Below, piece by piece: positions 19,552-23,299 of a DNA stretch of 23,299 nucleotides. The notes beneath the pieces were generated by a model. It was not told where the DNA came from. It was given only the letters and a program-made list of their open reading frames with translations, and made no database searches. This DNA comes from Pelargonium nanum (Eukaryota > Streptophyta > Magnoliopsida > Geraniales > Geraniaceae), in NCBI GenBank assembly GCA_036897485.1, contig JAYMTF010001464.1, positions 1-23,299 on the forward strand. The letters run 5' to 3'. The translations under genes were made by a program, and so were the position numbers. Position 1 is the first letter of the stretch. Every line of letters starts with the position of its first letter.

Positions 19552-19556
19552 GAAAT
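19552..19556 (+). repeat. Target-site duplication (gaaat), right copy
   Basis: gaaat, identical to 19401-19405. Confidence 0.85.
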
Positions 19557-20075
19557 GAATGGGGAAGACATCACAAGCAATAATACTATGATTAGGAGAT
19601 GAAAAATAAAGTGTTGACTCTAAAAAGGTAACATCAGGAGGGATGTAGTACCGCTCAGTGGTAGGGGAACAACACTTTTACCCTCTTTGCTAGCGGGAGT
19701 ATCCTAAAAAGATGCATTTGATGAACTTGGTTGAGAATTTATCTCTCCTAGGAGTTTAGTCATGAACAATGCAAGTACACCCAAAGGTGCGAAGAAGAAG
19801 AGAATATGTGTCCTGAGTGGGAAAGATAATGGAATATGGAATTTTATGCTGCAAAACAAATGAAAGCATACAGTTCATTAAGAAACAAGCAGTAAGAACA
19901 ACATCAACCCAAAAACGGAGAGTAACGCGATTATGGAGAATGAAAGAGCAGTCTCAATCAAATGACGATTTTTGCGTTCTGCAACAACATTTTGTTGAGG
20001 TGTGTCTGTGCATGAGGAGCGATGAAGAATTACCTGAGAACTCATGAAGTGAAAATCCTTATTCTTCTTCCTTTC
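19557..20075 (-). pseudogene. Copia element A: integrase C-terminal half, broken
   Basis: The minus strand encodes ILHRSSCTDTPQQNVVAERK and NRHLIETA, the integrase catalytic-core end with the glutamate of the D-D-E triad in VAERKNRHLIE. It then frameshifts to LRFWVDVVLTACFLMN, QHKIPYSIIFPTQ, FGCTCIVHD, KCIFLGYS and ERYYIPPDVTF, the standard copia order. Several stops and frameshifts are present. The part upstream of about 20075 (gag, protease, N-terminal integrase) and the 5' LTR are missing. Confidence 0.88.
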
Positions 20076-20272
20076 TACAACAAGGAACTCTTACTCTAAG
20101 ATTAGTTTAATCTTAATATTCAAATGGCTTTGCAAATCATCATTTTTCATTTATATCTGCAAGATGTTCTCTAGAATCATCTTTCAAGTAAGGACTTTCC
20201 ATCATTGGATTTTTTAGATCACCATTTTCTTGTGATTACTATAATTTTGCGACCTTGTTCTAATATGGTGGA

Positions 20273-20763
20273 TGTTAGAAACAACTCAACTAAAAGCTTA
20301 TGCTGATAGTTGTAATCCTCATTAATACTTTTAATATTATATTCCAACACGCCCCGTCACATGCAAGCCCGATATGGCTTGCAAGTGGACTTAAGGGAGA
20401 TAGATAGATAGGAGGAGTCCATTCCCGCTTTCTTAATTTTGCGGGTGGAACGAAGAGAGATAGATAGGAGCCCATTCCCGATTTTGACTTTGCGGATGGA
20501 CTGGTAGAAGAATATAGAGAGCTGAAGTGTGCTTGAAGGATAAGAGAAGAGTTATATAAAAAATCCAAAAAAATGTGACAAGAAGCCCAATGAGAGATAA
20601 TAGATAAATTTGATAAATGATACATATTTTGGGGGTGTCAAGATTCAAACTTGTGACTTTGAGGTCACATAGACTCTGATACCATGTTAGAGAACAAACT
20701 CAACTAAAAGCTTAAGTTGATAGTTGTAGGCATCATTAGTACTCTTAATATTATATTCCAACA
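20273..20763 (-). mobile_element. TRIM (miniature LTR retrotransposon), nearly complete, 491 bp
   Basis: Two direct terminal repeats (20273-20349, 77 bp; 20685-20763, 79 bp), each TG...CA, enclose 335 bp without coding capacity. On the minus strand the LTR end is followed at once by TGGTATCAGAG (complement of 20674-20684), the initiator-methionine tRNA primer site. The other LTR is preceded by a G-rich tract (gacggggcg), the polypurine position. Flanks gtgga (20268-20272) and gttga (20764-20768) are probably a target duplication with one change. The LTRs differ at about ten positions, so the insertion is moderately old. An internal tandem repeat (gagatagatag...attcccg...tgcgg.tgga) lies at 20397-20500. 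Confidence 0.88.
20674..20684 (-). other. Primer-binding site of the TRIM
   Basis: TGGTATCAGAG on the minus strand, directly adjacent to the LTR at 20685; standard match to plant initiator tRNA-Met. Confidence 0.85.
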
Positions 20764-21214
20764 GTTGATAACTATGCTCAATCATCGTATAACTGAGAAT
20801 TATTCAGTTTCATGATGCAGTAAAATAATGGTGGACATTTCTTATGCTGATTCTTCAAATTTGACAAAATTACCATTATGAATGTAGTGTTGCAGTTGTC
20901 TGCTTAGTTTGAGTCAATATTCAACTATATGTTGGTCGTTGTTTCAAACCTTGAGTGAAAATAATTTCACTTCCTCTTTCAAGCATATATATGCAACATA
21001 CATCATGTAACAACCCCTAATTTCATTATTTAACGATGGTTTATTTCAAACATAGATAACAGACACACAAAGACTCTGAACCACAAATTGAAAGGAAGAA
21101 AAAAATAACTGACCAATGACACAGTACTTTACTGGCACATTGAAACATGCACCAGAGAAATCATGTAGACACTATAGCAACATGAACCATCAAACACTGC
21201 TTCTGTTAACAGAA
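20764..21214. other. Spacer between TRIM and MADS gene 2
   Basis: AT-rich sequence containing the presumed 3'UTR of MADS gene 2 (just below 21215). No gene seen. Confidence 0.45.
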
Positions 21215-21895
21215 TCAGGGGGAAAAGCCAATGGACTGAAGAGTATTGAAGTCATTGTCTCCAAAATGAAAGAAAGCCTGCTCTTCACCAAACACCATCT
21301 CTTCTTGTGGGTTCACCTCCATGTTCATGTTCACCCCATGGACAGGCTGTGCCTGTGCCTGCATAATCCCTTCACGCCATGGATCTGCAACTGCTGAGAC
21401 AGGGGGGAGAGCCTTGTTCTTGATCTTGATCTTGTAACACCTCAGCTGGATATCTTTCTGATATTGCTCAACTGCCATCATGAGATTTTTCATGTCCTCC
21501 AGGGTCAATGGCTGTTGCATCACTTGGCCTCTCAAGAGCTGGAACATGAACAAGGTGGCCTCCTTCTCCTGGACATCCTTTTCGTGCTTATTCAGCTGCA
21601 CATACATTTTGTCCCGCCTCTGTGTGAGGAATTCCTGTAGATCCAACATCCTTTTGTTCTGTTGAGCTTTAGGCATCTCCTCAACCCGATTGAGAACACC
21701 ACGGACCCCCATTGTGGATGGCCAGACATCTGGGTGGGAGTCGAGGGTACCATAAATTATAGCACAGGCTTCGACCCCACAGAGTGTGCTGAGCTCCTGT
21801 ACTTTGTTCAGCAGCCCCTTCTTTCTTTTGTTGAAGGTGGCCTTTCTTGCTACATCGTTGCAGATGAAGGCGAGCTTCACCTTCTTCTTCGGCAT
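21215..21895 (-). CDS. Type I M-gamma MADS-box transcription factor (AGL80/PHERES-like), gene 2, 226 aa
   Basis: Nuclear DNA-binding factor, paralogue of gene 1. The MADS domain (about 1-58) reads MPKKKVKLAFICND, ARKATFNKRKKGLLNKVQEL, TLCGVEACAIIY. The M-gamma block VWPSTMGVRGVLNRVEEM follows (about 66-83). A Q/K/E-rich helical stretch (about 84-130, QNKRMLDLQEFLTQRRDKM) is the likely dimerisation coil. The tail holds a Q-rich motif (GIMQAQAQPV) shared with gene 1 and an acidic, aromatic end (FFHFGDNDF) absent from it. Over 70 aligned residues from KVKLAFI on, 44 are identical to gene 1. It is intron-less. The open frame extends to 21961, but the start at 21895 is chosen because it opens the MADS domain and lies 70 bp below a TATA box. 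The family role is female gametophyte or endosperm development; here it is an inference. Confidence 0.9.
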   Translation of the reverse strand: MPKKKVKLAFICNDVARKATFNKRKKGLLNKVQELSTLCGVEACAIIYGTLDSHPDVWPSTMGVRGVLNRVEEMPKAQQNKRMLDLQEFLTQRRDKMYVQLNKHEKDVQEKEATLFMFQLLRGQVMQQPLTLEDMKNLMMAVEQYQKDIQLRCYKIKIKNKALPPVSAVADPWREGIMQAQAQPVHGVNMNMEVNPQEEMVFGEEQAFFHFGDNDFNTLQSIGFSP

Positions 21896-21964
21896 AACTG
21901 AAAGAAAACCAACAATGAGGGAATTATAAGATTTGTGCGTGCTCTTGCTCTCTACAGCCAATGC

Positions 21965-21972
21965 TATATATA
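21965..21972 (-). promoter_or_regulatory. TATA box of MADS gene 2
   Basis: TATATATA, 70 bp upstream of the ATG, nearly the same spacing as in gene 1 (74 bp). Confidence 0.65.
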
Positions 21973-23299
21973 GGGAAGAGGAGAGAACGTAATTAACGAG
22001 AGGTTTATATAGCTAATTAATTTGTTTTAGTGTAATTTTTGTCCTGTTTGGTGATTTAATACTTAATGCATTCATGGTAACCTAATTATGAAGACAGGGA
22101 GGTCTGCATTAATCTTTTGGTGAATTGAATTGAGTCTCCAGATTCAAATTGAAGGAAGGAGAGAGATGTATGTGTAAGAACCACACATATTCTTTTTAAG
22201 CTAAAGAAGGTATGTAGAAAATGTATTTAGTTTCAGGATTGCTCAAATACATGAATTTTGAACCTACTTGTTCACAGGTTAACATATAGTTATGTGTATA
22301 CATTACACTACAACTCAAGAAATTACATAAATAGGCATCCTATCTAGTTATGTTGGTTGCATCATACAGTGTACCATATACATGATGCGACTTTTGTATA
22401 AATGACTCAACACCTGTGACAATTATGTCACATATTTTTAGTGCTGAGCTTATTTTTTAAAAATGGATGCTAACGAGATAGCAATATCATTATAAGTAAT
22501 AGGATGTCGTTACAATGCAGTTATAATTTGTTGTTTCAGAGTAGAGTAGTACTTTTAAGCCTTTTAATTTTTGCGATAATATATGAATTGAGTAGGGCTT
22601 AAAAGTTTTGCTTATGAATTGAAGACCGAGATTACAGCGAAGGCTTCCTTGGACCAAAAAAACAGTTATCATCCATCTTCACCTCAGAAAATGGATTCAT
22701 AAACATGTTCTTCATTTACATCTTTCTAAGCCTTAAAAATATCTATGCACTGATGCTGTCGCAAGCACTGGTGCAAGCTATGAAGAATTTGGTCCTATAC
22801 AAGTGTAGTTGTAAAATGTTCATTTGTAAACTTAGAATCTACAAGTTTTAGGCTTTGTATTTCGTTTGGAGTGTATGTATCCTGTTATAATTTCCAATAC
22901 CCAAATGACCAAATTCTAATTCAATTATTTGTATATGTTTGTTCTAACAGAAAATAATCTAGAGCCTCATCTGTAGTATGGATATAACTTGCTTTCAGTT
23001 CTTTGGAGAAATCTTACAAACGAAATTCTATTCAGAAACAAATTGTTCCTTAAGAGTCATTTTTTTTTTGGAGAGGGGGGGAACTATTTATGGTTGCTTG
23101 GTAAAAGTAGCTAGAGTATCCAAGCAAGCCTGTATTTGGGCGGCGAGTATTATCGCTAGCCCGTGAGACAGAATTTGAAGGGTACCATCATATATGATGT
23201 TTCTTTTGTGTAAATTGGACTTTTCAGAATTTAATGTGAAAAATATTTGCTGATAACTTTTTTGGTTAGGCTTCTTATTTTTTCAGAAATTTTAAATTT
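21973..23299. other. Upstream region of MADS gene 2 and spacer, no gene seen
   Basis: AT-rich sequence with short blocks similar to the region upstream of MADS gene 1 (near 22114 and 22297). A poly-T then poly-G patch lies at 23060-23081. The 62-codon open frame at 22978-23166 spans that patch and has no recognisable relative. Confidence 0.45.

Noticed and set aside
21896-21961. 22-residue N-terminal extension of MADS gene 2
   Set aside because: It lies between the TATA box and the domain-opening ATG; it would be mostly or wholly leader sequence.

Overview
The window looks like nuclear DNA from a dicot plant. It is AT-rich, with intron-style and TATA-style gene signals, sparse short genes, two type I (M-gamma) MADS-box genes and a dense load of degraded Ty1-copia, TRIM, LINE-like and MITE-like repeats. 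There is no bacterial operon structure, CRISPR array, rRNA or convincing tRNA gene. I cannot name the species from sequence alone.

Layout. 1-950: spacer ending in the 3' end of an old L1-type LINE (RNase H remnant plus A-rich tail). 1000-2000: a small TPR-like protein gene with a probable 5'UTR intron and several upstream ORFs. 2000-7100: non-coding DNA with a 74-bp tandem duplication, a fold-back MITE and a cluster of TRIM/LTR debris. 7165-7520: a compact TATA-driven gene for an 86-residue plant protein of unknown function. 7523-14740: non-coding DNA with a diverged segmental duplication (about 9.9-10.7 kb and 13.2-13.8 kb), a roughly 0.5-kb MITE-like element and several two-copy tandem duplications. 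14749-15390: MADS gene 1, minus strand. 16790-20763: a block of nested retrotransposons. It holds two joined, broken copia polyproteins on the minus strand, one interrupted by a solo LTR with a perfect 5-bp target duplication and the other by a poly-A retroposon with a 9-10-bp target duplication, followed by a nearly complete 491-bp TRIM. 21215-21895: MADS gene 2, minus strand. The rest is spacer.

How the parts relate. The two MADS genes are tandem paralogues in the same orientation. They share protein architecture, an intron-less structure, a C-terminal glutamine-rich motif, the same TATA-to-ATG spacing and traces of similar upstream DNA. A tandem duplication pushed apart by later transposon insertions explains this best. 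By family knowledge, M-gamma MADS proteins act as DNA-binding transcription factors, usually as heterodimers with M-alpha partners, in the female gametophyte and endosperm. The TPR-like and 86-residue genes show no functional link to them. I found no clear new biological system. The most informative features are the dated order of nested insertions, the chimeric copia junction and the uORF-rich leader of the TPR-like gene.
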